Positions 42,136 to 51,362 of a DNA stretch of 64,000 nucleotides are shown in pieces. The number at the start of each line of letters is the position of its first letter. Position 1 is the first letter of the stretch. Origin of the DNA: RYN-133 sp963754285 (GTDB lineage: Bacteria; Actinomycetota; Actinomycetes; Mycobacteriales; Jatrophihabitantaceae). Made by a program: the position numbers and the translations under genes. Under the pieces are notes generated by a model, which saw only the letters and a list, made by a program, of their open reading frames with translations, did not search any database and was not told the DNA's origin. Location: assembly GCA_963754285.1 (NCBI GenBank), contig CAVWFN010000007.1, positions 620,001 to 684,000 on the forward strand. Direction: 5' to 3'.

Positions 42136-43740
42136 ATGACTTTCGCTGCGACGTGGACGGCTGGACCGGCCGCGCAGCGGCGACTCGTCCGGACCTCGAC
42201 CGTCCTGCTGGCTGCCCTGGCCGGCGCGCTCATCGTGACGCTCGCCCGCTGGGGCGCCGACTGGCCCGCCCAGGAGTTCCGCGCGTGGATCGCCGGGCAC
42301 GACGGGCTGTCGGTCTGGACGTTCCGCTGGTACGGCGGCTCGGCGTTGCCCGGCTACAGCGTGCTGTACCCGCTGGTGACGGCGGCCTTCCACAACGGCG
42401 AACTCGGTGCCGCCGCGGTCGGCGTGGCCGGATGCGCCGGCGCGACCTGGGCGGCGACGCGCCTGGCGTCCGGGCTGTCCGTGAAGCGCCAGGTGGTCTT
42501 CGGAGTCGCCGTGGTGCTCAGCGCCTGCGAGGACCTGCTGCTCGGCGAGGTGCCGTTCCTGCTCGGCTCGGCCTTCGCCGTGGCTGCGTTCGCGGCGGTG
42601 CTGACCCGTCGACCGTGGCCGGTCACTGCGCTGCTGAGCTGTCTCGCGTCGCTCGCCAGCCCGCTGGCCGGGTTCTTGCTGATCGTGATCGCACCCGCGG
42701 TCGCGACGGCGCTGGGTTGGCGCCGCGCTGCCGCGCTCACCGCGGGGCTGACCGGGTCGGCCGTGGCTTTCGTCGTCGGCGGTGCGGGCGGACCGTTCCC
42801 GTGCCCCTGGCAGACGTTCGCCGGTGTCGCCGGGTTCTGCGTGGCGGTCGTGTTCATCGGCCCGCCCAAGCACCAGGCGCTGCGGGTCTTCGCGCTGTCT
42901 TACCTGGCCTTCGACGTCGTCGCGTTCCTGGTGCCCAATCCGATCGGGGGCAACGTCGCGCGTCTGGCGAAGGTCGTCCTCGTCCCGCTCGCGTGCTACT
43001 TCCTGACGACACGGAGCGCGCGGACGCTCGTGTCAGCGGCACTGGTGTTCCTCGTCGGCATGGTCAAACCGGCCAGCGAATTCGCGTCGGACCTGCACTC
43101 CAGCGCGCTGGACCCGACCCGCAACGCGAGTTACTACACGGGGCTGCTGCACTACCTCGGCCACCAGGCCAACCCGTCCGGCCGCCTGGAGATCCCGTTC
43201 ACGCGTGGGCACTGGGAGGCCTACTTCGTCGCGCGGCAATACCCGATCGCGCGCGGGTGGGAGCGGCAGTCGGACCTGCTCTACAACCAGGTGCTCTATC
43301 ACCCGCTGACGGCGAGCAGCTATCGGCGCTGGCTGGACGACAACGCGGTCGACATCGTCGCGCTCCCCCGGGCGCGCATCGACACGGGCGGCCTGGCCGA
43401 GGCCGCGTTGCTGCGGCACCCGCCGTCGTACCTGATTCCGGCGTGGCACGACTCGAACTGGCAGGTGTGGCGCGTCGCGGACCCGACGCCGTTGATCACC
43501 GGCGCGGCGAGTCTCACCGACGAGGACGCGTCATCGCTGACGCTGAAGTTCAGCCACGCCGGGACGGCGGTAGTGCGCATGCGCGCGTCGCGGCTGTGGT
43601 CGGTGAACAGCTCGGACGGCTGTGTCGGCGCCACCCGCCAAGGCTGGCTGCTCGTGCGCTCGACACGCGCCGGCACCGTCGAGGTCGCCGCCCGGCTGAA
43701 CGCCACCCTGCTGGTCGGCACCCCACCCTGCCGCCCGTGA
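42136..43740 (+). CDS. polytopic membrane protein of unknown function, GT-C-like
   Basis: 534 residues. Roughly nine helices fill 20-330, followed by a soluble C-terminal half (about 345-534). WGADWPAQEFRAWIAGHDG after the first helix and LYNQVLYHPLTASSYRRWLDDNAVDIVALP in the C-terminal part resemble membrane glycosyltransferase-like proteins. I cannot assign a family or substrate. It starts 107 bp from the divergent lipase gene. It ends 1 bp before the convergent acyltransferase stop. Confidence 0.75.
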   Translation: MTFAATWTAGPAAQRRLVRTSTVLLAALAGALIVTLARWGADWPAQEFRAWIAGHDGLSVWTFRWYGGSALPGYSVLYPLVTAAFHNGELGAAAVGVAGCAGATWAATRLASGLSVKRQVVFGVAVVLSACEDLLLGEVPFLLGSAFAVAAFAAVLTRRPWPVTALLSCLASLASPLAGFLLIVIAPAVATALGWRRAAALTAGLTGSAVAFVVGGAGGPFPCPWQTFAGVAGFCVAVVFIGPPKHQALRVFALSYLAFDVVAFLVPNPIGGNVARLAKVVLVPLACYFLTTRSARTLVSAALVFLVGMVKPASEFASDLHSSALDPTRNASYYTGLLHYLGHQANPSGRLEIPFTRGHWEAYFVARQYPIARGWERQSDLLYNQVLYHPLTASSYRRWLDDNAVDIVALPRARIDTGGLAEAALLRHPPSYLIPAWHDSNWQVWRVADPTPLITGAASLTDEDASSLTLKFSHAGTAVVRMRASRLWSVNSSDGCVGATRQGWLLVRSTRAGTVEVAARLNATLLVGTPPCRP

Positions 43741-43741
43741 G

Positions 43742-44728
43742 CTAGCGCCAGATGGAGCGGCGCTGGGCGAGCAGGCGATAGAGCGTGGCCTGGATCGTCT
43801 CGCGCACGTGGTCGGTCGTCTCGAACACCTCGACGGGGTCGGCGGCGTCGAGGCCGCCGGTGTCGATCGGCTCGCCGAACTCGAGGTACCACTTGCTGGG
43901 TAGCGGGACGAGGCCGAGCGGGCCGAGCCACGGAAAGGTCGGCGTGATCGGGAAGTACGGCAGACCGAGCAGCCGGGCCAACACCGAGGCGTTGCCGAGT
44001 ACCGGGTGGATCTCTTCGGAGCCGACGATCGACACGGGCACGATCGGCGCGCCGGCGGTGATCGCACTGCGCACGAAGCCGCCGCGTCCGAAGCGCTGCA
44101 ACTCGTAGCGGTCGCGGTAGTTCTTGCCGATGCCCTTGAATCCTTCGGGCCAGACACCGACGAGCTCGCCGGCGCGCAGCAGCCGGTCGGTGTCAGCAGG
44201 GCAGGCCAGCGTCGCCCCGGCACGCCGGGCAAGGGTGCCCGCGCCCGGCGTGCCGAAGAGCAAGTCGGCGGCCAGCGGGCGCAGGTAGCGCCCGTTCGGG
44301 TGCTCGAGCCGCACCGCGACCGACGTCATCGCAGCGTCGAGTGGCCACAGCCCGCCTGCATGGTTCGCGACCAGCAACGCCGCACCCGTGTCCGGGACGT
44401 TCTCGATGCCGTTGACCTCGACGCGGAACCACTTCTCGTACAGAGTGCGCAACGCGGGCAGTGCAAGGGTTTCGGCAAAGTCCTTGTCGAAGCCGAACTC
44501 GTCGATCTCGTAGCTGCCCTCGAGGCGTCGGCGCACGAACGCGAGGCCGTCGGCCAGGCGCTCGTCCCACCGTCGGGGCATCGGTGGTGCGACGTCGATG
44601 TCGTTGTTCGCCGGTGCGGTGAACTCGACGATCTGCGCGCCTGCCGACGGATGCGGTCGCGGCCGTCGACGCGGGGCCGAGTCCGGTGCGTGGAGCGGCA
44701 CGACCACCCCGTCGTCCTCGCCGCTCAT
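43742..44728 (-). CDS. lysophospholipid acyltransferase family protein (PlsC-like)
   Basis: 328 residues. Acyltransferase domain from about 95: LLVANHAGGLWPLDAAM contains the catalytic His123 and Asp131, and VWPEGFKGIGKNYRDRYELQRFGRG is the phosphate-binding block. The His-to-Asp spacing is HX7D rather than the classic HX4D. The family is the Rv0502-like branch, next to an epimerase and bS22 as I recall in mycobacteria. Starts with a 4-bp overlap with the epimerase stop. The first 60 residues are disordered and basic. Confidence 0.87.
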   Translation of the reverse strand: MSGEDDGVVVPLHAPDSAPRRRPRPHPSAGAQIVEFTAPANNDIDVAPPMPRRWDERLADGLAFVRRRLEGSYEIDEFGFDKDFAETLALPALRTLYEKWFRVEVNGIENVPDTGAALLVANHAGGLWPLDAAMTSVAVRLEHPNGRYLRPLAADLLFGTPGAGTLARRAGATLACPADTDRLLRAGELVGVWPEGFKGIGKNYRDRYELQRFGRGGFVRSAITAGAPIVPVSIVGSEEIHPVLGNASVLARLLGLPYFPITPTFPWLGPLGLVPLPSKWYLEFGEPIDTGGLDAADPVEVFETTDHVRETIQATLYRLLAQRRSIWR

Positions 44729-45654
44729 GTCTGCGCCTCGACCAGGCGTTGCACACCGGCGAGCGCGGCCACTGCGATCGGGCCCGGACCGGATCGTCCG
44801 CGGTGGATTCGCAGGTGCGCATAGAGCGCTTCGAGGGTGGTGTAGCGCGGCTGGTAGCCGAGGTCGGTGCGCAGGCGAGAGGTGTCGGCGACCGGACTGA
44901 ACTGCAGCAGCGGGGCGAGTTCCCCCGTGAGGGCCGGCGGCAGCGCAACACGCAGCCGGCCGGCCAACCGAAGTGCCTGGATGAGCGAGACGACTCCGTC
45001 GCCGGCGACGTTGATCGCGCCGGTGGCCCGCATCCGTGCCGCCCGGGCCAGCACCTGCACTGCGTCGTACTCGTGCAGAAGTTGCAGTCGCGGATCGAAG
45101 CCGAGCACCGTCGGCGCGACCGGGTGGGCGAGATAGCGGGTGACCCAGCTGTCGGCCGCCGGTCCGACGACTGCGGCCAGGCGCAACGACGTCACCGCGA
45201 CCTCAGGACGGCGACGCGCGAAGGCCCGCACCGCTGCGTCGGTCTCCGCGGCGGTGCGGGCGGACCGGTTCGGGAGCTCGCGCGCCGGCCCGCTCGCCTC
45301 GGCGAACAGCGCCGGATCGTTGCGGGACGCGCCGTACACCTCGGTGGACGTCGTCGCGACCAGCCGCGTCAGTGCGCGTGAGCGCTCGCAGGCGGCGAGC
45401 AGGCCCGCCGTGTCGGGGCCCGGATAGGTGTGCACAACGGTGTCCGCGCCAGCCTGATCGAGCAGCGTCGCGACCAACGGATGCGCGATGTCGGCGCGCA
45501 CGAATTCGGCGCGGCCGAGCGACGACGCGTCCGGATGGGGCGGGATCGTGTCGACGCCGATGACGCGGGTGACGGAGCGGTCGTCGGCAAGACGCGCTGC
45601 CACGCGCGCTCCGAGGCCCCGGCCGACGCCGGTGACCAGAACGACTCTCGCCAT
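44725..45654 (-). CDS. NAD-dependent epimerase/dehydratase family protein
   Basis: 309 residues with the Rossmann loop VVLVTGVGRGLGARVA at the N-terminus and an extended-SDR layout (RLVATTSTEVYGASRN; TSLRLAAVVGP). The catalytic YxxxK is not visible at its usual place; the segment reads LPNRSARTAAETDAAV, so catalysis may be lost or altered. It is the Rv0501-like neighbour of bS22. Coupled to the acyltransferase by a 4-bp overlap. Confidence 0.82.
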   Translation of the reverse strand: MARVVLVTGVGRGLGARVAARLADDRSVTRVIGVDTIPPHPDASSLGRAEFVRADIAHPLVATLLDQAGADTVVHTYPGPDTAGLLAACERSRALTRLVATTSTEVYGASRNDPALFAEASGPARELPNRSARTAAETDAAVRAFARRRPEVAVTSLRLAAVVGPAADSWVTRYLAHPVAPTVLGFDPRLQLLHEYDAVQVLARAARMRATGAINVAGDGVVSLIQALRLAGRLRVALPPALTGELAPLLQFSPVADTSRLRTDLGYQPRYTTLEALYAHLRIHRGRSGPGPIAVAALAGVQRLVEAQT

Positions 45655-45675
45655 GACGGCGGACGAGCGGTTCGG

Positions 45676-45774
45676 CTACTTCTTGTTGCGTCGCTGGACG
45701 CGGGTCTTCTTCAGCAGCTTGCGGTGCTTCTTCTTCGCCATCCGCTTACGCCGCTTCTTGATGACAGAACCCAT
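45676..45774 (-). CDS. 30S ribosomal protein bS22 (AURKAIP1/COX24-type short basic protein)
   Basis: A 32-residue, very basic protein (MGSVIKKRRKRMAKKKHRK...RRNKK). It is the actinobacterial bS22 that binds the small subunit, known in mycobacteria as Rv0500B. Too short for most gene finders. It lies between the epimerase and the small HTH gene, as expected. The ATG follows TTCATGGG, with no strong ribosome binding site visible. Confidence 0.92.
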   Translation of the reverse strand: MGSVIKKRRKRMAKKKHRKLLKKTRVQRRNKK

Positions 45775-45915
45775 GAATGCCAAACCTCGAATCGAGTGGA
45801 CTACCGACCGCCCAGCCTACCCGCCATGCGAGCGGCGCTGGAACGCAACCAAGAAGGCCGGCCACCACGCAGGCTCAAGCCCGAAGAAGCGACAGCGACG
45901 ACGGCTTCGGGCCGA

Positions 45916-45964
45916 CCCCCGCCATCGCGCGAGCGACGCGAGCTTGCGACTTCGGCCGCAGGAT
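45916..45964. repeat. GC-rich intergenic repeat family 2, copy C (core)
   Basis: Read on the minus strand, the core starts ATCCTGCGGCCGAAGTCGCA and continues through CTCGCGTCGCTCGCGCGAT; it matches copy B (36883-36931) at nearly all positions. Similar GC-rich sequence extends on both sides within the 45775-46011 gap between the small HTH gene and bS22. The repeat is inverted relative to copies A and B. Confidence 0.75.
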
Positions 45965-46011
45965 GGCCACGAACGGAGTGAGCGGGCCAGACCAGGTCGA
46001 ACCCGGCGGGA

Positions 46012-46263
46012 TCATCCAGCTTCGATGAACGCCGCCCGCAGGTAGTCGTGCACCGCCTTCTCCGGGACGCGGAACGAGCGCCCCACGCGCACAGCGGGCA
46101 GATCTCCGCTGTGCACCATGCGATAGACGGTCATCTTCGACACGCGCATGACCGCGGCAACTTCCGCGACCGTGAGGAATTTGACCTCAGCGAGGGCAGG
46201 GTCGACCGGACGAGGCACATCGTTGCCCTCGTTCGCGGTCCCCTTCTTGGCAGACGGACTCAT
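46012..46263 (-). CDS. helix-turn-helix DNA-binding protein, excisionase/MerR type
   Basis: 83 residues. The C-terminal half is the HTH_17 fold: FLTVAEVAAVMRVSKMTVYR, then GDLPAVRVGRSFRVPEKAVHDYLR. The N-terminus is basic and flexible. Proteins of this type lie beside bS22 and proC in many actinobacteria (Rv0500A in M. tuberculosis). Its conservation suggests a global or developmental role, but none is visible here. A 182-bp gap upstream holds its promoter. Confidence 0.92.
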   Translation of the reverse strand: MSPSAKKGTANEGNDVPRPVDPALAEVKFLTVAEVAAVMRVSKMTVYRMVHSGDLPAVRVGRSFRVPEKAVHDYLRAAFIEAG

Positions 46264-46445
46264 GGTTCACCGACACTCTCGGCACGTGTCGGTGCGTCGG
46301 CTTCCCCTCCGACGACGGGACACGCACGTGCTGTATGAAGATTAGCGGTACTGGTGGGGCGGATGCGATAGCTGTACCCCACCTGAATGCTGACTAAGCG
46401 GGCACAACGCACCGTTCGTCCTGATTGTCCCCAATATTCGGGGTG

Positions 46446-47249
46446 TCAATCCTTGGCGCCGAGCTCCGCACTGCGTAGCGCGGCAGCCTCGATGGCCGCG
46501 AGCAGGGCCGCCCGGACCCCGTGCACCTCGAGTTCGCGGATCGCCGAGATCGTCGTCCCGCCCGGGCTGGTGACCGCTTCGCGCAGTTGCACGGGGTGCT
46601 CGCCGGAGTCGCGCAGCATCTTCGCCGACCCGATCGCGGTCTGCACGATCAGCTCGGCGGCGAGCGTGCGCGGCAGGCCGAGCAGGATGCCGGCGTCGAT
46701 CATCGCCTCGACGAGGTAGAAGAAGTACGCCGGTCCCGAACCGGACAGCGCCGTCACGGCGTCCAGTTGGGTCTCGGGGACGCGCACGACACGACCGACC
46801 GATCCGAGCAGCGCCTCGGCGATCTCCAGGTGCGCCTCGGAGGCGTGGGTGCCGGCCGACACCGCCGTCATCGCCTCGTCCACGAGCGCCGGGGTGTTCG
46901 GCATGCACCGCACGACCGGCACGCCGTCCGGCAGTCGCGAGCTGATCTTGGACGTGGTGATGCCGGCGCACACCGAGACGATCAGGTGGTCGGTGCTCAC
47001 GGCGGGAGCGAGTTCGGCGAGCAGCGCGTCGATGTCCTGCGGCTTGACTGCCAGCACGAGCGTGCGCGCCACGGCCGCCGCCTCGGCGACGTCCAACGCC
47101 TTCACGCCGTAGGTGTCGGCGAGATAGCGCGCGCGTTCGGGGTGCTTCTCGCACACGACGATGTCGGACGGATCGCGCTCGCCGCGCAGGAGTCCGCTGA
47201 GCAGGGCCTCGCCGATCTTGCCGCCGCCGAGCAACGCGAGGGTGTCCAT
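46446..47249 (-). CDS. proC: pyrroline-5-carboxylate reductase
   Basis: 267 residues. Last step of proline synthesis, NADPH-dependent. The Rossmann loop is LALLGGGKIGEALLSGLL and the family signature is VTSPGGTTISAIRELE near the C-terminus. LSGSGPAYFFYLVEAM forms the dimer-core helix. It starts at ATG 47249, 5 bp after the proline dehydrogenase stop, putting synthesis and breakdown genes in one run. Confidence 0.95.
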   Translation of the reverse strand: MDTLALLGGGKIGEALLSGLLRGERDPSDIVVCEKHPERARYLADTYGVKALDVAEAAAVARTLVLAVKPQDIDALLAELAPAVSTDHLIVSVCAGITTSKISSRLPDGVPVVRCMPNTPALVDEAMTAVSAGTHASEAHLEIAEALLGSVGRVVRVPETQLDAVTALSGSGPAYFFYLVEAMIDAGILLGLPRTLAAELIVQTAIGSAKMLRDSGEHPVQLREAVTSPGGTTISAIRELEVHGVRAALLAAIEAAALRSAELGAKD

Positions 47250-47254
47250 CACTG

Positions 47255-48218
47255 TCAGCCTTTCGAGACCAGGGAACGGGCGAAGAACACCATGTTCGCC
47301 GGTCGCTCGGCCAGACGTCGCATCAAATACCCGTACCACTCGGCGCCGTAGGGCAGATAGATGCGCACGGTGTGCCCCGCCTCGGCCAGTCGGCGCTGCT
47401 CGTTGGGACGGATCCCGTAGAGCATCTGCAGCTCGAAGTCCTTGCCGGCCTGCTTGCCGTGGAAGGCCGCTCGCTCGATGCCGATCTCGATGAGCCGCGG
47501 ATCGTGGGTGGCGAGCATCGGATAACCGTCACCGGCCATCAGAATGTTCGCGCAGCGGACGTAGGACAGATCGACGTCGAGCGGCTTCTGGAACGCGACC
47601 GACGCCGGCTCCTTGTAGGCGCCCTTGCACAGCCGAACCCGGCTGCCCGAAGTCGCCAGGTCGCGGCAGTCACCCTCGGTGCGCTTGAGATAAGCCTGCA
47701 CAACGGCGCCTGTCGCGGGGAAGTCGGCGCGCACATCGCCGAGGATGCCCAGCGTCGAATCGGTGGTGGTGTGGTCCTCGGCGTCGAGGGTCACCGTTGC
47801 GCCGATCGCGTCCGCGGCTGCGCAGATCTCTCGTGCGTGGTCGAGTGCGATCTTCTCGCCGTCGGCGCCGAGCGCCTGACCGACCGCGCTGAGCTTCACG
47901 CTGACCTCGGCGCGCGCGGTCAGCGGCGCGAGCCGCTCGCTCAACCCGTCCTTCTGCAATGCCGCGAGCAGTTCGCGGTAGGCAGCGACGACCCCGTCGG
48001 CCTGAGCCCGGTCGGTGGTGTCCTCGCCGAGGTGGTCGAGCGTGACCGTGAGGCCGTCCTTGACGAGGGCGCCGGTGGCCTCGACCGCGGCATCGGTCGT
48101 GGCGCCTCCGACATAGCGGCGCACGACATCGCGCGAGACGGGCGCGTTCGTGACGAGCTTCTCGTACCCGCTTGCTGCGCGAGGCCGCGAGGATCGACGA
48201 ACGGAGCAGTCCTTCCAT
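47255..48218 (-). CDS. proline dehydrogenase, frame-disrupted
   Basis: FAD enzyme that oxidises proline to pyrroline-5-carboxylate. The start MEGLLRSSILAASRS is at ATG 48218; the rest continues as SGYEKLVTNAPVSRDVVRRYVGG in another frame, so one base is extra near 48173 (964 bp is 321 codons plus one). TVTLDAEDHTTTDSTLGIL, RVRLCKGAYKEPASVAF and LQMLYGIRPNEQRRLAEAGH are the substrate and FAD residues at the expected positions of the barrel. As sequenced only a later start would give product. No PutA-type aldehyde dehydrogenase is fused. Confidence 0.85.
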
Positions 48219-48228
48219 AGAGGACAGG

Positions 48229-49162
48229 TTACGGATGTGACAGCCAGTCGAGTCGACGCAGGATCACACCTTCGCGCAGCGCCCACGGACACAGCTCGAG
48301 CACGTCCACGTCGAGCGCGTCCATCGCGGCTGCCGCCACGACCGCGCCGGCCAATGTCTGATGGGCGCGCGCGACGCTCACGCCGTCCAGCTCGGCGAGG
48401 TCGGACGATCCCATGCGCGAGATGAACGCCGTGATCTGGGCGAGCCCGTTGCGGTTCAGCAGTCGCTCGCACGCGCGGCCCGGCCGAGCTCGGCGCGGCA
48501 CCGGAGAGGCGCGCGAGTGTGCGGAACGTCTTGCTCGTCGCGACGACGCGGTCGGGCGTCCCGACGGCGAGCAGCTTGCGCGCCGGTGCTGCGAGCTGGT
48601 CGTCGATGTAGGCACGCAGCGCGGCCACCTCGTCCTTGCCCGGCGGGTCGTCGTGGAAATGCTCACGGGTCAACCGGGCAGCACCGAGCGGCAACGACAG
48701 CGCGACTTCGGGATCCTCGTCGCCGCCGGCCGCGAGTTCGAGGGATCCGCCGCCGATGTCGAGGCTGATCAGCGTGCCCGCGCTCCAGCCCAACCACCGG
48801 CGCACGGCAAGAAAGGTCAACCGCGCCTCGTCCTCGCCGCTGAGCACCTGGAGGTCGACGCCGGTCTCCCTGGCGACACGCCGCAAGACCTTGTCGCTGT
48901 TGTTGGCATCGCGCACCGCAGACGTCGCGAACGCGAGAATGTCGTCGCACTTGAGTGCCGTGGCCTGCTTGCGCGCATCAGCGACTGAGCGGACGAGCGC
49001 GGCTTCGCCTTTGCTGTTGAGGTTTCCGTGCTTGTCGATGTGCTCGGCCAGGCGCAGCTCGCTCTTGTCCGAATGCTGCGGCGTGGGTTCGGCTCCACGG
49101 TGCGCGTCGACCACCAGAAGATGAACTGTGTTCGAACCGACGTCCAGAACACCGAGCCGCAT
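48229..49162 (-). CDS. ppx: exopolyphosphatase (Ppx/GppA family), frame-disrupted
   Basis: Hydrolyses polyphosphate or pppGpp. MRLGVLDVGSNTVHLLVVDA opens the ASKHA fold and TLISLDIGGGSLELAAGGD is the second phosphate loop. The frame shifts after RVR: the continuation RLLNRNGLAQITAFISRMGS...WLSHP, stop at 48229, needs removal of one base at about 48466 (934 bp is 311 codons plus one). As given, the frame runs through into the proline dehydrogenase frame and makes an apparent 635-residue fusion, which I do not accept. Divergent from the conserved gene at 49201. Confidence 0.85.
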
Positions 49163-49200
49163 GCGTTCACACTATGCGGGCGACTATTACGCTGCACCGC

Positions 49201-49995
49201 ATGGCGGATGTCATCACCGAGGTGTCGCTCGACTTTCCCCGCGAGTGGATCGAGTTCCAGGATCCTGCCGACTCCGCGCACTGGATCCGTGCCGACCTCA
49301 CCTGGTTGTGCTCGCGGTGGACGTGCATCTTCGGCAAGGGCTGCCACGGCACGGTCAAGGGTCAGGCGAGCACCGGGTGCTGCAACCACGGCGCGTACTT
49401 CACTGACAAGGACGACGAGAAGCGCACCCGCAAGTGGGCCGAGAAGCTCACGCCGCAGGACTGGCAGTTCTACGACAAAGGTCATTCCAGCGGCCACAAG
49501 AACGGGAAGCTGCGCTTCGCCGAACCGGCCGAGGACGACGACGAGAAGCGCCGCAAGACGCGCACGATCGACGGCGCGTGCATCTTCGCCAACCGCGAGG
49601 ACCATCCCGGCGGCATCGGCTGCGCGCTGCACGGCCTCGCGCTGCGGCTCGGGATGAATCCGCTCGAGACCAAGCCCGAAGTGTGCTGGCAGCTGCCCGT
49701 GCGGCGCGAGCAGGAATGGATCGATCGTCCCGACGGCACGCGCATCCTGCGCAGCGAGATCCAGGAGTTCGACCGCCGCGGCTGGGGTGAAGGCGGCCAC
49801 GACCTCGACTGGTACTGCACGAGTTCGCCCGAGGCGCACGTCGGTGGCGAGCCGATGTACCTGTCGTACTCGGCCGAGCTCATCGCGCTCATCGGCGAGC
49901 CCGCCTACAACGAGCTCGCACGCGTCGCTCGCGACCGGCTCAAGCTCGGCCTGGTGGCCGTCCACCCGGCGACCGCCGCAGCTAACCAGAGCTGA
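49201..49995 (+). CDS. conserved actinobacterial protein of unknown function (Rv0495c-like)
   Basis: 264 residues. Many conserved cysteines lie near the N-terminus (WLCSRWTCIFGKGCHG; STGCCNHGAYF), then ACIFANREDHPGGIGCALH and a C-terminal WYCTSSPEAHVGGEPMYLS. The Cys/His pattern suggests a metal or iron-sulfur cluster, possibly zinc. The nearest gene I recall by position and layout is M. tuberculosis Rv0495c. I chose ATG 49201; ATG 49174 adds nine residues, and neither has a clear ribosome binding site. Only 38 bp separate this start from the divergent ppx start. Confidence 0.82.
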   Translation: MADVITEVSLDFPREWIEFQDPADSAHWIRADLTWLCSRWTCIFGKGCHGTVKGQASTGCCNHGAYFTDKDDEKRTRKWAEKLTPQDWQFYDKGHSSGHKNGKLRFAEPAEDDDEKRRKTRTIDGACIFANREDHPGGIGCALHGLALRLGMNPLETKPEVCWQLPVRREQEWIDRPDGTRILRSEIQEFDRRGWGEGGHDLDWYCTSSPEAHVGGEPMYLSYSAELIALIGEPAYNELARVARDRLKLGLVAVHPATAAANQS

Positions 49996-49999
49996 TCGC

Positions 50000-50662
50000 C
50001 TAGCTTGCGCCCCAGCGCGCCTTCGCGCGCTTGCGATAACCGGGGCCGAATCCGTAAAGGACGATGTAGCGGGGGACGGCCGGCACCTCGGCTTCGACGA
50101 TCTTGCGCCGATCCGGGTCGAGGTCGTCGAGGAGCCAGTTGCCTTCTTCGGCGAGCTTGGGCAAGCTCTTCGGCTTGATGTTGTGCTGCTGATCCCAACG
50201 GTGCCAGTCACCGTGAGTGATCGAGGCGGCTACCACCGGCATCATCTCGTTCTCTTCCCGTTCCAGATGCGGGTAGAGCACGGCCGTCAGTTGGTCGAGC
50301 GCGTTCAACGTGGCGACGCGGTCGGCGTCGGTCCCCGACGATGTCCAGCGGGCGGCAGCCTCGCCGAACGCGTCCATCGCCGGGATCACCTGCTTGTGAT
50401 CGGCGTTCATCGCCGCGAGCAGTTCGTGTGCTCCGGGGTTCTTCGCGAGCACCATCGGGTAGAGGCCGTCGTCCTCGCCGGCGTGGTGCGCGTGCAGGAA
50501 CTCCAACATCCAGGCCGCGTGTGCGCCGAGCGCAGCTCGCTGTTCGGGGCCGGGGCGCCCGTCGGCGAGCACATCGTGCAGCCGGCCGAGATCGCGTCGC
50601 AGGGCGGTGTGGACGATGCCCATCATCCGTGTGTCGGCCGGACCGTTCATGTCGTGCTTCAT
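50000..50662 (-). CDS. hemerythrin HHE domain-containing protein
   Basis: 220 residues. A four-helix hemerythrin-like fold with His/Glu iron ligands: MGIVHTALRRDLGRL, EFLHAHHAGEDDGLYP, NADHKQVIPAM and LYPHLEREENEMMP. Such proteins bind O2 or NO, or buffer iron. The C-terminal 60 residues (WHRWDQQHNIKPKSL...) extend beyond the domain and are conserved in actinobacterial members. It follows regX3 in the same direction, 19 bp downstream. Confidence 0.9.
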   Translation of the reverse strand: MKHDMNGPADTRMMGIVHTALRRDLGRLHDVLADGRPGPEQRAALGAHAAWMLEFLHAHHAGEDDGLYPMVLAKNPGAHELLAAMNADHKQVIPAMDAFGEAAARWTSSGTDADRVATLNALDQLTAVLYPHLEREENEMMPVVAASITHGDWHRWDQQHNIKPKSLPKLAEEGNWLLDDLDPDRRKIVEAEVPAVPRYIVLYGFGPGYRKRAKARWGAS

Positions 50663-50681
50663 GCGAGGCCCTCCCCCAGGG

Positions 50682-51362
50682 TCAGACCTCGAACTTGTAC
50701 CCCAGCCCACGAACGGTGACAAGGTACTTCGGGTTGCCCGGGTCGGGTTCGATCTTGGCCCGCAGGCGCTTGACGTGGACGTCGAGGGTCTTGGTGTCAC
50801 CGACGTAGTCGGATCCCCAGACGCGGTCGATGAGCTGGCCGCGGGTCAGCACGCGGCCGGCATTGCGCAGCAGCAGTTCGAGCAGGTCGAACTCCTTGAG
50901 CGGCATGTTCACCGAGCGCCCGTCCACCGATACCGTGTGCCGTTCGACGTCCATGCGCACCGGGCCGGCCTCGACGGTGTTGGTGATCAGCTCGTCCGGC
51001 TCGCCGCCACGGCGCAACACCGCGCGCACCCGCGCGATCAGCTCGCGCGACGAGAACGGCTTGGTGACGTAGTCGTCGGCGCCGAGTTCGAGGCCGACCA
51101 CCTTGTCGACCTCGGTGTCGCGCGCGGTGACCATGATGATCGGCACCTTCGAGCGGTTGCGCAGCTCGCGGCACACCTCGGTGCCGGACAGGCCGGGCAA
51201 CATCAGGTCGAGCAGTACCAAGTCGGCCCCGGCGCGGTCGAAACTCGTCAGCGCATCGGGACCGGTGGCGGCGATCTCTACCTCGTAGCCCTCACGCCTC
51301 AGCATGTAGGACAAGGCGTCCGAAAACGATTCCTCGTCTTCGACTACGAGTACCCGCGTCAT
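50682..51362 (-). CDS. regX3: response regulator RegX3
   Basis: 226 residues. Receiver domain with the acidic pair VEDEE, phospho-acceptor D52 (LLDLMLPGLSG) and lysine in VTKPFSSREL. A winged-helix domain fills about 130-225 (KEFDLLELLLRNAGRVLTRGQL; TLDVHVKRLRAKIE). It pairs with SenX3 (4-bp overlap) and, in mycobacteria, controls phosphate starvation genes. Upstream kinase and downstream mshA/gpm order support orthology. Confidence 0.94.
   Translation of the reverse strand: MTRVLVVEDEESFSDALSYMLRREGYEVEIAATGPDALTSFDRAGADLVLLDLMLPGLSGTEVCRELRNRSKVPIIMVTARDTEVDKVVGLELGADDYVTKPFSSRELIARVRAVLRRGGEPDELITNTVEAGPVRMDVERHTVSVDGRSVNMPLKEFDLLELLLRNAGRVLTRGQLIDRVWGSDYVGDTKTLDVHVKRLRAKIEPDPGNPKYLVTVRGLGYKFEV

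Noticed and set aside
47255..49162. A single 635-codon frame that looks like a Ppx-proline dehydrogenase fusion
   Set aside because: It arises because two +1 shifts place the start of ppx and most of the dehydrogenase in the same frame; each gene has its own start, stop and family-consistent ends in other frames.
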